From contig NZ_JALPTH010000009.1 in assembly GCF_023218175.1 (NCBI RefSeq), forward strand, positions 62,001 through 126,000: 64,000 bases of DNA, written 5' to 3'. The translations under genes and the position numbers were made by a program. Below are positions 52,000 through 61,519 of the stretch, piece after piece (within the stretch, counting starts at the first letter, position 1; each line of letters begins with the position of its first letter). The notes under the pieces are model-generated. The model saw nothing but the letters and a program-made list of their open reading frames with translations. It did no database searches and was not told the origin of the DNA. The stretch is from Streptomyces lichenis. Lineage in GTDB: Bacteria; Actinomycetota; Actinomycetes; Streptomycetales; Streptomycetaceae.

Positions 52000-54003
52000 A
52001 TGTCTCACCTTCGCGCCCCCGCCGCGCGACCGGACCGCCGTGAGGGCGGGCGGCACGGCCGGCCCGGCACCCGTTCCCTGCCCCACCCCGGCCGGCCGCG
52101 CACCCCGTCGACCACCCCGGACACCCGTATACGCCTCCGGCTGCTGCGCGCCGCCGGACTGCCCGTCGTCGCGGTCGCCCTGGGCGCCACCGCCGTGGTG
52201 CTGGTCACCCTCCGCACCACCGGGGCCCACCCGTCCGCCGGGCTCTGGGCCCTGCTCGTCGGCTTCGCGGCGCTCACCGTCGGCGCCGTCGGCCTCGCCG
52301 TCCTCGCCGCCAACCGGGCCGCCGCGTCCGTCCGCGACCGCTGCGACGACCTGCGGCTCGCCACCGGCCGCGCGCAGAACGACCTGCGCTCCCTGGTGGA
52401 GCAGCTGCGGCGCGGCGAGAAGCCCCCCGCCCGCCGGCCCGCCACCCAGCCAACGGCCCAGTCGGACGAGTTCGGCATGCTGGCGTTCGAGCTGACCCGG
52501 GCCCATGAGGCGGCCGCCACCGCCGTCGTGCAGGCCTCCCGGCTCTCCAGCAGCGTGGGCAACGAGCAGAAGGTCGAGGTCTTCGTCAACCTCGCCCGGC
52601 GCCTCCAATCCCTCGTCCACCGCGAGATCCAGCTCCTGGACGAGCTGGAGAACGAGGTCGAGGACCCCGAGCTGCTCAAGGGCCTGTTCCACATCGACCA
52701 CCTGGCCACCCGGATCCGCCGCCACGCCGAGAACCTCGCGGTGCTCGGCGGTGCCATCTCCCGCCGCCAGTGGTCCAACCCGGTCACCATGACCGAGGTG
52801 CTGCGCTCCTCCATCGCCGAGGTCGAGCACTACCCCCGGGTCAAGCTGGTCCCGCCGATCGACGGCACCCTACGCGGCCACGCCGTCGCCGACGTCATCC
52901 ACCTGCTCGCCGAACTGGTCGAGAACGCCACGGTGTTCTCCGCGCCCGGCACCCCGGTGCTGCTGCGCGCCACCCATGTCACCGCCGGGCTCGCCGTCGA
53001 GGTGGAGGACCGCGGCCTGGGCATGCCGCCGATCGAGCAGCACCGGATGAACGCCCTGCTCACCGACCCCGACCAGGTCAACGTCGGCCATCTGCTGCAG
53101 GACGGCCGGATCGGGCTGTACGTGGTCTCGGCGCTGGCCCGCCGGCACGGCATCGCGGTCCGGCTCCAGTCCAACATCTACGGCGGCGTCCAGGCCGTCC
53201 TGGTCCTGCCGCAGGAACTCCTCGGCGACGAACCGGCCGAGGACGCCGACGACCGGCAGCCGGCCCTGGCGGAAGCGGGCGACACGGCCGACGGCTACGA
53301 GCGGGCCGCCCTCGGCTACGACCAGGCGGCCGCCTCCGCCGAGACCCTCCGCCCCCCGGTGCCCGCGCCCACCCAGGCGCCGGTGGCGGTGCCGGCCCCC
53401 GTGCCGGGCAGCCAGGCCCCGGCGCCCCCGGCCGACGGTCCCGCCGCCGAACCGCCCGGCCGTCCGCCCGCCGTACCCGTGCCCTACCCGGCCGGACCGG
53501 GCGGCGGTGCCATGTCCCTGCCCTACCCGGCGGTGGCGGCCGGCACCGACCACGAACCGGCACCCCTGCCCGTACCGCCGTCCGCCGGTCCCGTACCGCC
53601 GCCTTCCGGCCCCCGGTCGGCTCCGCCGGGGCGGTCCACCGACGGGCACGGTTACGAGAACCGCTACGAGGGCCGCTACGAGAACGGCCTCGCGGACACC
53701 GCGGAGCGCCCCCGGCTGCCCCGCCGCCGGGCCCAGGAGCACCTGGTCCCGGAGCTCAGGGACGCCCCCGCCCCCCGCGGCCACGCCCAGGACGAACAGG
53801 CCCTGCACGACCCCGAACTGATGGCCGCCTTCCGGCGCGGCATCGGACTGGCCGAGTCCATGCCCGGGGTACGGGAGGCCCCGGCCGCCCCGCCCGGGAC
53901 GGCGCCGTACGACCTCCCGGCCCACGGCACCCCGCCGTACGGCGTCGCCGCCCCGCACCCCGGCCCCCACCCGCCCCAGCCCCACGACGCCCACAAGGAG
54001 TAG
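52000..54003 (+). CDS. cvnA: conservon histidine-kinase-like protein CvnA
   Basis: 667 residues. A ~45-residue basic N-terminus, two membrane helices (~50-105), then a histidine-kinase-like core with nitrate-sensor style helices. The ATP-binding domain shows HLLAELVENATVFSAPGTPV (N-box) and VEDRGLGMPP with GLYVVSALARRHG (G1/G2). The H-box lacks a clear HisKA, as usual for CvnA. The C-terminal 250 residues are Pro/Ala-rich. It heads the CvnA-B-C-D module, in which it signals to a small GTPase. AAGGA lies before the ATG. Confidence 0.92.
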   Translation: MSHLRAPAARPDRREGGRHGRPGTRSLPHPGRPRTPSTTPDTRIRLRLLRAAGLPVVAVALGATAVVLVTLRTTGAHPSAGLWALLVGFAALTVGAVGLAVLAANRAAASVRDRCDDLRLATGRAQNDLRSLVEQLRRGEKPPARRPATQPTAQSDEFGMLAFELTRAHEAAATAVVQASRLSSSVGNEQKVEVFVNLARRLQSLVHREIQLLDELENEVEDPELLKGLFHIDHLATRIRRHAENLAVLGGAISRRQWSNPVTMTEVLRSSIAEVEHYPRVKLVPPIDGTLRGHAVADVIHLLAELVENATVFSAPGTPVLLRATHVTAGLAVEVEDRGLGMPPIEQHRMNALLTDPDQVNVGHLLQDGRIGLYVVSALARRHGIAVRLQSNIYGGVQAVLVLPQELLGDEPAEDADDRQPALAEAGDTADGYERAALGYDQAAASAETLRPPVPAPTQAPVAVPAPVPGSQAPAPPADGPAAEPPGRPPAVPVPYPAGPGGGAMSLPYPAVAAGTDHEPAPLPVPPSAGPVPPPSGPRSAPPGRSTDGHGYENRYEGRYENGLADTAERPRLPRRRAQEHLVPELRDAPAPRGHAQDEQALHDPELMAAFRRGIGLAESMPGVREAPAAPPGTAPYDLPAHGTPPYGVAAPHPGPHPPQPHDAHKE

Positions 54004-54010
54004 ATGCACC

Positions 54011-54445
54011 ATGGCGAGCGATGCGCCGAACGGCCACTCACCGGATCTGGATTGGCTGCTCAGCGGCCTCATCCAGCGCGTGCCGCACACCCGGAGCGCC
54101 GTGCTGCTCTCCTCCGACGGACTGGTGAAGGCGGTGCACGGGCTGGACGTCGACCGCGCTGACCATATGGCCGCCCTCGCCTCCGGGCTGTACTCGCTCG
54201 GCCGGAGCGCCGGCGTCCGGTTCGGTGACGGCGACGAGGTCCGCCAGGTGGTGGTGGAGCTCGACACCACCCTGCTGTTCGTCTCCACCGCCGGCTCCGG
54301 CACCTGTCTGGCCGTACTCGCCGGCCGGGAGGCCGACGCCGCGGTCCTCGGCTACGAGATGACCATGCTGGTCAAGAGCGTCCGGCCCTATCTGGTCACC
54401 CCGGCCAGACACCCGGCGGCGGCACCCGGCGGCGCGAGGCGCTGA
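54011..54445 (+). CDS. cvnB: roadblock/LC7 protein CvnB
   Basis: 144 residues, roadblock/LC7 fold: LDWLLSGLIQRVPHTRSAVLLSSDGLVKAVHG is the family opening, with GSGTCLAVLAGREADAAVLGYEM as the closing strand-helix. In conservons it is the likely GAP/GEF partner bridging CvnA and the CvnD GTPase. Seven bases after cvnA. Confidence 0.93.
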   Translation: MASDAPNGHSPDLDWLLSGLIQRVPHTRSAVLLSSDGLVKAVHGLDVDRADHMAALASGLYSLGRSAGVRFGDGDEVRQVVVELDTTLLFVSTAGSGTCLAVLAGREADAAVLGYEMTMLVKSVRPYLVTPARHPAAAPGGARR

Positions 54446-54447
54446 CC

Positions 54448-54819
54448 GTGCGACGCCGACACGACGCGCCCTGGCTCGACGACGCGGCGGGCCGGCTGAT
54501 CCGGCCCTACACGGTCAGCGGCGGCCGCACCCGGCCCACGGCGGCCCTCGACCTGCTCTCCCAGGTCATCGCCACCGGGTCGGCCCCGCAGCCGCACCTC
54601 GGCCCCGAGCACTGCATGGCCCTCGGGCTGTGCGCCGGACCCACCTCGGTGGCCGAGGTCGCCGCGCACTTACGGCTCCCGGCGGTCGTCACCAAGGTGC
54701 TGCTCTCCGACCTCGTGGACTGCGGGGCGCTGGCCGCCCGCGCCCCCCGGTGCCACGACGGTCTCACCGACCGCTCCCTGCTGGAGGCAGTGCTCGATGG
54801 CCTACGACGACGCCTTTGA
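54448..54819 (+). CDS. cvnC: DUF742 protein CvnC
   Basis: 123 residues with the DUF742 pattern: LIRPYTVSGGRTRPT near the N-terminus and a winged-helix-like VAEVAAHLRLPAVVTKVLLSDLVDCGAL. It may bind DNA or CvnB/D. GTG start two bases after cvnB; it overlaps cvnD by 23 bases. Confidence 0.93.
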   Translation: MRRRHDAPWLDDAAGRLIRPYTVSGGRTRPTAALDLLSQVIATGSAPQPHLGPEHCMALGLCAGPTSVAEVAAHLRLPAVVTKVLLSDLVDCGALAARAPRCHDGLTDRSLLEAVLDGLRRRL

Positions 54820-55510
54820 CGACACCGCGGACAACGCCACCGACCGCACCCTCGGCGACGGTCTTGACGAGGGCCTTGACGGTGGCTTCGGCCGGGCCCC
54901 GGACGCACCGCCCGGGGCGGAGGCCGACCCCTTTCCCCACGCCCTGAAGATCCTGGTCGCCGGAGGGTTCGGCGTCGGGAAGACCACCTTCGTCGGCGCG
55001 GTGAGCGAGATCGAGCCGCTGAGCACCGAGGAGGTGCTCACCACGGTGAGCGCCGCCACCGACAGCCTGGAGGGCGTCGAACGCAAGACGACCACCACCG
55101 TCGCCCTCGACTTCGGCCGCATCGGCCTCGACGACCGCCACATCCTGTACCTCTTCGGCACCCCCGGCCAGGAGCGCTTCTGGTTCATGTGGGACGAGCT
55201 GTCCGAGGGCGCGCTCGGCGCCGTGGTGCTCGCCGACACCCGCCGGCTGGAGGCCTCCTTCTCGGCGGTGGACTTCTTCGAACGGCGCGGCATCCGGTTC
55301 GTCGTGGCGGTCAACGAGTTCGACGGCTCCTACCACTACGACCCCGAAGAGGTACGCGACGCGATCGACCTCCGGCCCGAGGTGCCGGTGGTGCTGTGCG
55401 ACGCCCGGATCGCCAGTTCCGGGGTCCAGACCCTGGTCACCCTCGTCCAGCACCTGCTGGACACCAATCCGGCTCCCGCCCCGGCGCCGACCTACGGAGC
55501 ACCGACATGA
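54797..55510 (+). CDS. cvnD: small GTPase CvnD
   Basis: 237 residues. Ras-like: P-loop GGFGVGKTTFVGAVSE, Mg residues in GTPGQERFWFMWDEL (DxxG region as FGTPGQ), and AVNEFDG in place of canonical NKxD (here NEFD), typical of the actinobacterial CvnD/MglA-like group. A ~45-residue acidic N-terminal extension precedes it. It is the output switch of the module. Confidence 0.93.
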   Translation: MAYDDAFDDTADNATDRTLGDGLDEGLDGGFGRAPDAPPGAEADPFPHALKILVAGGFGVGKTTFVGAVSEIEPLSTEEVLTTVSAATDSLEGVERKTTTTVALDFGRIGLDDRHILYLFGTPGQERFWFMWDELSEGALGAVVLADTRRLEASFSAVDFFERRGIRFVVAVNEFDGSYHYDPEEVRDAIDLRPEVPVVLCDARIASSGVQTLVTLVQHLLDTNPAPAPAPTYGAPT

Positions 55511-56079
55511 CATACGACCCGACCGGCCATCTGCTGCTCACCCCCGCCGACCCGGAGGCCCCGCAGCGTGTGCGCCGGCTGCGTGAACTGGGCCTGGGCG
55601 ACCGCCCCGACCCGGCCTTCGACGCCTTCGCCGAGCGGCTGGCGCAGGTGACCGGGGCGCCGTACTCCATGGTCAACTTCATCGACGAGAACCGCCAGTT
55701 CTTCGCCGGGCTGCACACCCCGACCGGGCTGCGCACCGCCGGTGACCTGGACGCCACGACCGCCGCGAGCGGGGCGGTGGGCCGGTTCATGGACCGCGAC
55801 CACGGCTACTGCCCGCATGTGGTGGTACGCCGCAAGGCGCTGGTGCTGGAGGACGTCTGCGACTACCCGCGGTTCGCCGGCAACCCCGTGGTGGACGAGA
55901 TCGGCATCCGCTCCTATCTGGGCGCGCCGCTGATCGACCGCACCGGCACCGCGCTCGGCACCATCTGCGTGGTCGACACCGAGCCCCGCCCCTGGGGCCG
56001 GGCCGGACTGGAGACGATCAAGTCCCTTGCGGCCGAACTGGTCGAGCAGATCCACCGCAGGGAGGACGGCACCCGGTAG
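55507..56079 (+). CDS. GAF-domain protein at the end of the conservon
   Basis: 190 residues, a single GAF domain: RLAQVTGAPYSMVNFIDENRQFF, HGYCPHVVVRRKALVLEDV, SYLGAPLIDRTGTALGTICVVD. The DxRPF-type Cys (GYCPHV) resembles redox/heme or small-ligand GAFs. It overlaps cvnD by ATGA, so it is a real fifth member of this conservon, taking the place where some conservons encode a cytochrome P450. Confidence 0.9.
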   Translation: MTYDPTGHLLLTPADPEAPQRVRRLRELGLGDRPDPAFDAFAERLAQVTGAPYSMVNFIDENRQFFAGLHTPTGLRTAGDLDATTAASGAVGRFMDRDHGYCPHVVVRRKALVLEDVCDYPRFAGNPVVDEIGIRSYLGAPLIDRTGTALGTICVVDTEPRPWGRAGLETIKSLAAELVEQIHRREDGTR

Positions 56080-56103
56080 CCGCGCCCGACCCGCTGTCCC
56101 CCT

Positions 56104-56136
56104 CCGCCCGGCCCCGGGTCTCCTGAGGCCGGGCGG
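56104..56136. terminator. terminator between convergent genes
   Basis: CCGCCCGGCC and GGCCGGGCGG, a perfect 10-bp stem with a 13-base loop, 25 bp after the GAF gene stop and 29 bp after the acyl-CoA dehydrogenase stop. Confidence 0.65.
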
Positions 56137-56165
56137 CATACGTGAGGCGTCGTGGAGCGGCGGCC

Positions 56166-57362
56166 TCACAGCACCGGCTCGGCCCGTACCAGCTCCGAGA
56201 GCCGCTGCGACCACTGGCCCTTCGCGGTGCCGAGCGCCACCTCCCCCAGCCGCAGCAGCTGGACGTCGGAGGTGCCCGCGGGGGCGAAGATATGGTGCGC
56301 GTCCCGCAGATGGCGCTCGACGGGGCGGTCGGTGAACAGCCCGGCCGCCGCGTGGATCTCCATCGCGTCACGTGCCGAGTCCAGCGCCGACTCCACATTG
56401 ACCAGCTTGGCGTTCATCAGCTCCGCGTCGCACGGCAGCCCCGCGTCGAGCAGGTGCACCGCGTGGTAGGCGGCCAGCCGGGAGGTCATCAGCCGGGACT
56501 GCATCCGGCCCAGCTTCAGCCGCACCGAGGGCAGTTCGTGCAGCGGCTTGCCGTAGCGCACCCGCTCCGCGCAGAAGCCGGTGGTCTCCTCCAGGACCGC
56601 CTGGTGGATGCCGAGCGACACGGCGGTCAGATTGGCCCGCCCGTACAGCACACTGGAGGAGTACGCGACCGCCAGCCCGTCGCCCTCCTCGCCCAGCCGG
56701 TTGCCCGCCGGGACCCGGCAGTCCTCGAAGGCCAGCTCGCCGAAGCTGAAGCCGTGCAGCCCCATCGCCTCCCGCTGCTCCGCCACCCGTAACCCGGGCC
56801 GGCCCGCCTCCACCAGGAAGGCCGTCAGCCCCCGGGAGCCCGGCCCGGTGCGCACCACCACCCCGTGCAGATCCCCCACATGGCTGTTCCCGACGTACAC
56901 CTTGCGGCCGTTGAGCACATAGTCGCCGCCGTCCCGCACGGCCGTCGCGGCCATGCCCAGCACATGCCCGCCGGACTCCGGCTCGGTCACCGCGATGGTC
57001 GGCAGGCACTCGCCCGCCGCCACCGCCGGCAGCCAGGTCTTGCGCTGCTCCTCGCTGCCGAAGTGCACGATCTTGGCCGCCCCCAACTGGGAGGCCTGCA
57101 CCATCGCCCCCATCGCGGCGCTGACCCGGGACAGCTCCTCGATGATGATGGTCTTGCCGAGGTGCCCGACGCCCATCCCGCCGTACGCCCGGCCGATGGT
57201 CGCCCCCAGCCAGCCCTGCCGTGCGATCCGGCGGGACAGCTCATGGTGGACCGACCGGGCCGACTCCATCGCCGGTATCAGCGGTCTCACCTCGCTCTCG
57301 GCGAACTCCCTCACCGTGCTGCGGAGCTCATGGTGGAGTCGACTGGTGAAGTACCCGTCCAT
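56166..57362 (-). CDS. acyl-CoA dehydrogenase
   Basis: 398 residues, FAD enzyme of the acyl-CoA dehydrogenase fold. N-terminal helices (LRSTVREFAESEVRPLIPAMES), TIAVTEPESGGHV for FAD/substrate, and GRANLTAVSLGIHQAVLEETTGFCAERV with YGKPL. The usual catalytic Glu is hard to place by eye. It could serve fatty-acid or secondary-metabolite oxidation. GAGGAGG precedes the ATG at 57362. Upstream 57363-57978 (616 bp) contains no supported gene. Confidence 0.9.
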   Translation of the reverse strand: MDGYFTSRLHHELRSTVREFAESEVRPLIPAMESARSVHHELSRRIARQGWLGATIGRAYGGMGVGHLGKTIIIEELSRVSAAMGAMVQASQLGAAKIVHFGSEEQRKTWLPAVAAGECLPTIAVTEPESGGHVLGMAATAVRDGGDYVLNGRKVYVGNSHVGDLHGVVVRTGPGSRGLTAFLVEAGRPGLRVAEQREAMGLHGFSFGELAFEDCRVPAGNRLGEEGDGLAVAYSSSVLYGRANLTAVSLGIHQAVLEETTGFCAERVRYGKPLHELPSVRLKLGRMQSRLMTSRLAAYHAVHLLDAGLPCDAELMNAKLVNVESALDSARDAMEIHAAAGLFTDRPVERHLRDAHHIFAPAGTSDVQLLRLGEVALGTAKGQWSQRLSELVRAEPVL

Positions 57363-57978
57363 GCGCGCGCCTCCTCGCGGAACGCCTGCTGGTGGCCCGG
57401 CCGGTGCAGTGGCGCGTCGGCGTGCTCCCGTGCCGGTGCCCGCCCACGCGCCCGTACGAGGCCTCCGAATGACCGGAATGAGGGAGCGCGTGGATGGGGC
57501 TGTCCGTTCTTCACCGCAAGCCTTTCCCTTCGCGCTTCTTTCTGCCACATGCCAACGGCATCGCGTTGACGCCTCTTTGGCCCGGGTGCCGCCCCGGCCG
57601 CCCATCGGCTCCCAGCCGCCCCACCCGCCCCACCGATCCGCCCGCCCGGACCCGCTCCGCCACCCCGGAACCGCCGGCCCGCGCCGCGCCGGATTCCGGC
57701 CGGATTCCGGTCAGGGCGCGGCGGTACGGCGCCATCGGACGCCCGGCATATGCCCCCTCCCGGCCCGGGGCCGCCCCCGCCTCGGGCGCGTGGTGGTGCC
57801 CGACGGCGCACACGGCGCCCGCCCACCCCGCGCGGCGCGCCCCCTGGCGGTCCATGGCCACCACGGACGCCGTCCGTGCCGGTGGGGCCCGGGGCAAAGC
57901 GGTTCGTGATCACCGGCTGGAGTGGGGTATGGTTTCCCTGCACGCAGGGCCCAGGGAAACCGCAGGTCAGACGGGCAA
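57363..57978. other. 616-bp region upstream of tRNA-Pro
   Basis: No supported gene. A -10-like TATGGT (57928-57933) stands 45 bp before the tRNA and is the probable promoter; a short CCCTGCACGCAGGG hairpin lies just after it in the leader. Confidence 0.4.
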
Positions 57979-58052
<74 letters not shown>

Positions 58053-58070
58053 CTCTGTGGAGTCGCACGT

Positions 58071-58106
58071 GAGGGGTGGTTTCGGAGGAATCCGAAACCA
58101 CCCCTC
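58071..58106 (+). terminator. terminator after tRNA-Pro
   Basis: Perfect 15-bp stem GAGGGGTGGTTTCGG / CCGAAACCACCCCTC, six-base loop AGGAAT, 18 bp past the tRNA. Confidence 0.85.
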
Positions 58107-58182
58107 GGTCGTTGTCCGGGGACCAGTCGGGGGCCGGCGGTTCTCAACCGGTGTCGCACTTCCCGGGGGATGGCACGGACAG

Positions 58183-59304
58183 TCAGCGGAACAGGCGGAA
58201 GAAGCCGCGCACCTGCTCGACCAGCGACTCCGGCTGCTCCAGCGCGGCGAAATGGCCACCGTGCGGCAGCTCCTCGAACCAGCGCAGGTCGGTGAACCGC
58301 AGCTCGGCCTCCCGCCTCGACGGGCGGGTGATGTCGCGCGGGTAGACCGACAGCCCGGAGGGTGCGGTCACCTTGTCACGGAAGTCGGCGAAGCTCTCCC
58401 AGTACAGGCGCGCCGACGACGTGGCCGAGGCGGTGAACCAGTAGACCGAGATCTCGTCAAGGATCGTCTGCCGCGACAACGCGTCCTCAGGATGGCCGTC
58501 GTTGTCCGTCCACGCCCAGAACCTCTCGGCGATCCAGGCGGCCTGCCCCGCCGGGGAGTCGGTGAGGCCGTAGCCGAGCGTCTGCGGCCGGGTCGCCTGG
58601 ATCGCCGAATACCCCCGGCCGGTGCGCTGCATCTCCTTCTCGGCCTCGATGTTCGCCAGCTCCGCGGGTGTCGGGTCGTCGAAGGTGCCCGCCGCGACGG
58701 AGCCCAGGTTCAGGTGCACGCCGGCGACCCGCTCGGGCGCCACCTCGCCCAGCGCCCCGGACACCGCTGAACCCCAGTCGCCGCCCTGCGCGCCGTACCG
58801 CTGGTATCCGAGCGAGACCATCAGCGTGTCCCAGGCGTGCGCGGTGCGCGTGATGCCCCACCCGGTCGTGGACGGCTTGTCACTCCAGCCGTACCCGGAC
58901 AACGACGGTGCGACCACGTGGAACGCGTCCGCCGGGTCACCGCCGTGCGCGCGCGGGTCGGTCAGCGGGCCGAGGACCTTCAGGAACTCGAGCACCGAAC
59001 CCGGCCACCCGTGCGTGAGCACGAGCGGGAACGCGTCCGGCTCCGGTGAGCGGACGTGCAGGAAGTGGATGCCCAGCCCGTCGATCGTGTCGCGGTACTG
59101 CGGAAACGCGTTCAGTCGTTCGGCGAACCCGAAGTCGTAGTCCTCGGACCAACTGCGGCACAGCTCCTGCGCGTACGCCAGTGGCAGGCCCTGTGACCAG
59201 TCGTCCACCGGCTCGCGCTCGGGCCACCGTGTCCGTCGCAGTCGTTCACGCAGGTCCGCGATCTCGGCTTCGGTGATGCTGACCTCGAATGGCCTGGCGG
59301 ACAT
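58183..59304 (-). CDS. epoxide hydrolase (EHN family)
   Basis: 373 residues. An N-terminal EHN region (LRERLRRTRWPEREPVDDWSQG) precedes an alpha/beta hydrolase core: HGWPGS (HGxP oxyanion), GGDWGSAV (nucleophile Asp), and the C-terminal GGHFAALEQPE (catalytic His). It opens epoxides to diols by water attack. AAGGAG lies eight bases before the ATG. It faces away from the MFS/CGNR pair but is on the same strand as the MFS gene, 52 bp downstream of it, so co-transcription is likely. Confidence 0.92.
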   Translation of the reverse strand: MSARPFEVSITEAEIADLRERLRRTRWPEREPVDDWSQGLPLAYAQELCRSWSEDYDFGFAERLNAFPQYRDTIDGLGIHFLHVRSPEPDAFPLVLTHGWPGSVLEFLKVLGPLTDPRAHGGDPADAFHVVAPSLSGYGWSDKPSTTGWGITRTAHAWDTLMVSLGYQRYGAQGGDWGSAVSGALGEVAPERVAGVHLNLGSVAAGTFDDPTPAELANIEAEKEMQRTGRGYSAIQATRPQTLGYGLTDSPAGQAAWIAERFWAWTDNDGHPEDALSRQTILDEISVYWFTASATSSARLYWESFADFRDKVTAPSGLSVYPRDITRPSRREAELRFTDLRWFEELPHGGHFAALEQPESLVEQVRGFFRLFR

Positions 59305-59356
59305 GGCAGGGCTCCTTACTGGTCGCGGCGTTATCGGATCAGACGCACGTGGACCG

Positions 59357-60802
59357 TCATCGCGGGTTTCCACAGGTGGCGTCGGGTGTGGAGCGGCGGT
59401 CGGCGGTAGGGCGCTGGGTCAGGCCGAGGACGAGTCCGGCCAGGGGGAGTGCCGCGAGCACGGCGAGGGCCACCGGCACCGGCACGATGCCGGACAGACC
59501 CGCGACAGCCGCCGGACCGATCCCGCCACCCAGGGCGTTCATGAAGTTGAGCAGGCCCTGCGCGGTGTCGCGGTCGTCCGCGGCGACCAGGTCCGGCGCG
59601 AGGTTCACCAGTACGGCTTGGGCGCCGGCGAACCCGCACACGGTCAACGCCGTGCCGACGACGATCAGGAGTGGCCCGGTGGAGACCGCGACCACGAGCA
59701 CGCCGACCACGGTGAGTGCCGCAAGCCCGGCCGACACCCGCCAGCCGCTGAACCGGTCGGTCAGGGTGCCGACCAGCCGCCCGGCCAACACCGAGCAGGC
59801 GGCGGCCGGCACCAGGAGCACGCCGGCTTCCAGAGGGCCGCCGCCCGTGGCCTGCTGGATCAGGGACGGGGCGCGGAACAGCACCCCGTAGTAGCCGGCG
59901 AAGACGGTCCCGCCGATGAGCCCGGCCGTCAGGAAGCCGCGGGATGCGATCACCCGCCGCGGCACGAACCCGTCGGGCCTGCTTCGCACGCGCCACCGCA
60001 GCCCCACGGCGGCGAGCACCCCCGCGGCAGCCACGACGAGCGTGACCGAAGCGGGCAGGCCGACCGAGTGTGCCTGAAGCAATGTGATCAAGGAGCCGGC
60101 GAGCACCGACAGCACGGCCGCGCCGACGATGTCGAGTCGCCCGGTCGAGCCGCTTCGCTCACCGCTACCGCTCTGCGTCAGCGCATGCCTACTCGGCCAT
60201 GCGGCCAGCAGCAGGGGCAGCGCGAGGACCGGGATCGCGAGCACGGCACGCCACCCGAGCCATGTGGTCACCGCCCCGCCCAACAGCGTCCCGCACCCCG
60301 ACGCCGTCGCGCTGGCGGCCGCGATGATTCCCAGGGTGCGGATCCGCTGCCGTCCGGGCAGGGCGGCGGCCGCGGCAAAGACGGCGATCACGGTCGCGCC
60401 CGCCCCGGCGCCGCCGATCAGTCGGCCGACGATCACGAGGGACAGGGTCGGCGCGGCACCGGCGAGCACGGAGCCCGCGGCGAGCGCCACGACCCCGGCG
60501 ACAAGGACCTGGAAGGGGTTCCAGCGGACCAGCAGCCGACCCGCGACCGGCATCGCGAGCGCGGAGGTCAGCGACCACGCGGCGAGAATCCATGCGGTGG
60601 CCCCGAACGGCACCGCGAGTGCGCGGCCGATGGCCGGCAGGGCCACCGACGGCGCTCCCAGCGCCACGTACATCGGCAGCACCAGCATTCCCAGCGTCAG
60701 TCCCAGTCGACGCCCGTCCGGGGCGTCGCTTCGCTCCGGTGCCGGGGCCTTTCCGGACGGGAGCGTCTGCGGCGCCGTCCCCTGCCGAGTACGTTGTGAC
60801 AT
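59357..60802 (-). CDS. MFS drug-efflux transporter (DHA2-like)
   Basis: 481 residues with about 14 hydrophobic helices. Motif A-like GRLLVRWNPFQVLVAG between helices 2 and 3 and motif C-like GCGTLLGGAVTTWLGWR in helix 5 mark a drug:H+ antiporter. It starts 51 bp from the divergent CGNR regulator, so it is probably controlled by it. Confidence 0.9.
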   Translation of the reverse strand: MSQRTRQGTAPQTLPSGKAPAPERSDAPDGRRLGLTLGMLVLPMYVALGAPSVALPAIGRALAVPFGATAWILAAWSLTSALAMPVAGRLLVRWNPFQVLVAGVVALAAGSVLAGAAPTLSLVIVGRLIGGAGAGATVIAVFAAAAALPGRQRIRTLGIIAAASATASGCGTLLGGAVTTWLGWRAVLAIPVLALPLLLAAWPSRHALTQSGSGERSGSTGRLDIVGAAVLSVLAGSLITLLQAHSVGLPASVTLVVAAAGVLAAVGLRWRVRSRPDGFVPRRVIASRGFLTAGLIGGTVFAGYYGVLFRAPSLIQQATGGGPLEAGVLLVPAAACSVLAGRLVGTLTDRFSGWRVSAGLAALTVVGVLVVAVSTGPLLIVVGTALTVCGFAGAQAVLVNLAPDLVAADDRDTAQGLLNFMNALGGGIGPAAVAGLSGIVPVPVALAVLAALPLAGLVLGLTQRPTADRRSTPDATCGNPR

Positions 60803-60820
60803 GCTAACCCTCCCTTGCGT

Positions 60821-60830
60821 GTAACGTTAC
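60821..60830. promoter_or_regulatory. palindrome GTAACGTTAC in MFS/CGNR divergent promoter
   Basis: Perfect 10-bp palindrome in the 51-bp gap between the MFS transporter and the CGNR-type regulator. Candidate operator. Confidence 0.5.
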
Positions 60831-60853
60831 GAGCCAGTGAGGAGACACGTCAA

Positions 60854-61438
60854 ATGCAGGATGCGTATTACAGTCCATGGGTGGTCCAGACGGCCGTCGA
60901 CCTGGCCAACACCTTGAGGCCGATCAAGGGGGAGGACGACCTCGAGAGCGTGGAGCAGCTCCGCGACTTCCTTGACGCCCATCCCGCGGATGGGCCTCCG
61001 AGTTCGCCCGCGGACCAGGGGACCGGTCCGCGGCATCTCACCCGTGCCGACCTCGCGGAAGTCCGCGCGGTGCGCGAGACGGTACGCAAGGTGCTCGAAG
61101 GGGCGAACGCGGACGCGGCCGAAGCCGCGGCCCTGATCAACGACGGTCTGCGTCGCAGCCGCGCCACCCTGGTACTGCGCCACGAAGGCGACCGCTGGTG
61201 GACCGAGGTGACCTCTGACAGCGATCGCTGCTCGGCTCACCTGGCTGCGGCGACGCTCAGCGCACTGGCCTCCGTGATCGCCGTGCTCGGTCCCGCCCGT
61301 CTCGGCGTATGTGCCGGGCCGACCTGCCGGGCCACTTTCGTGGACCTCTCGCGCAACGGCTCGAAGCAGTACTGCACCCGAACCTGCGCACACCGGGCCA
61401 GCGTCGCGGCCTACCGAAGCCGGCGCAGGCCGCGTTGA
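60854..61438 (+). CDS. CGNR zinc-finger regulator (ABATE domain)
   Basis: 194 residues. The N-terminal ~130 residues match the ABATE stress-linked domain (TAVDLANTLRP; LRDFLDAH; LTRADLAEVRAVRETVR); the C-terminal ~45 are a CGNR-type zinc finger CAGPTCRATFVDLSRNGSKQYC-T-RTC (split here), with four Cys. Here the finger has RNGSKQYC where the CGNR tetrapeptide is expected. Start ATG at 60854 follows GAGGAG. It probably represses the divergent efflux pump and itself. Confidence 0.87.
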   Translation: MQDAYYSPWVVQTAVDLANTLRPIKGEDDLESVEQLRDFLDAHPADGPPSSPADQGTGPRHLTRADLAEVRAVRETVRKVLEGANADAAEAAALINDGLRRSRATLVLRHEGDRWWTEVTSDSDRCSAHLAAATLSALASVIAVLGPARLGVCAGPTCRATFVDLSRNGSKQYCTRTCAHRASVAAYRSRRRPR

Positions 61439-61519
61439 GCGCCGGCACTGTCCGCCCCCGTGCCCCCGGGCCGTCGGTGCGGGCGGGGGTGGTCCGGTGG
61501 GGGCGGTGCCGTCGGCGTG

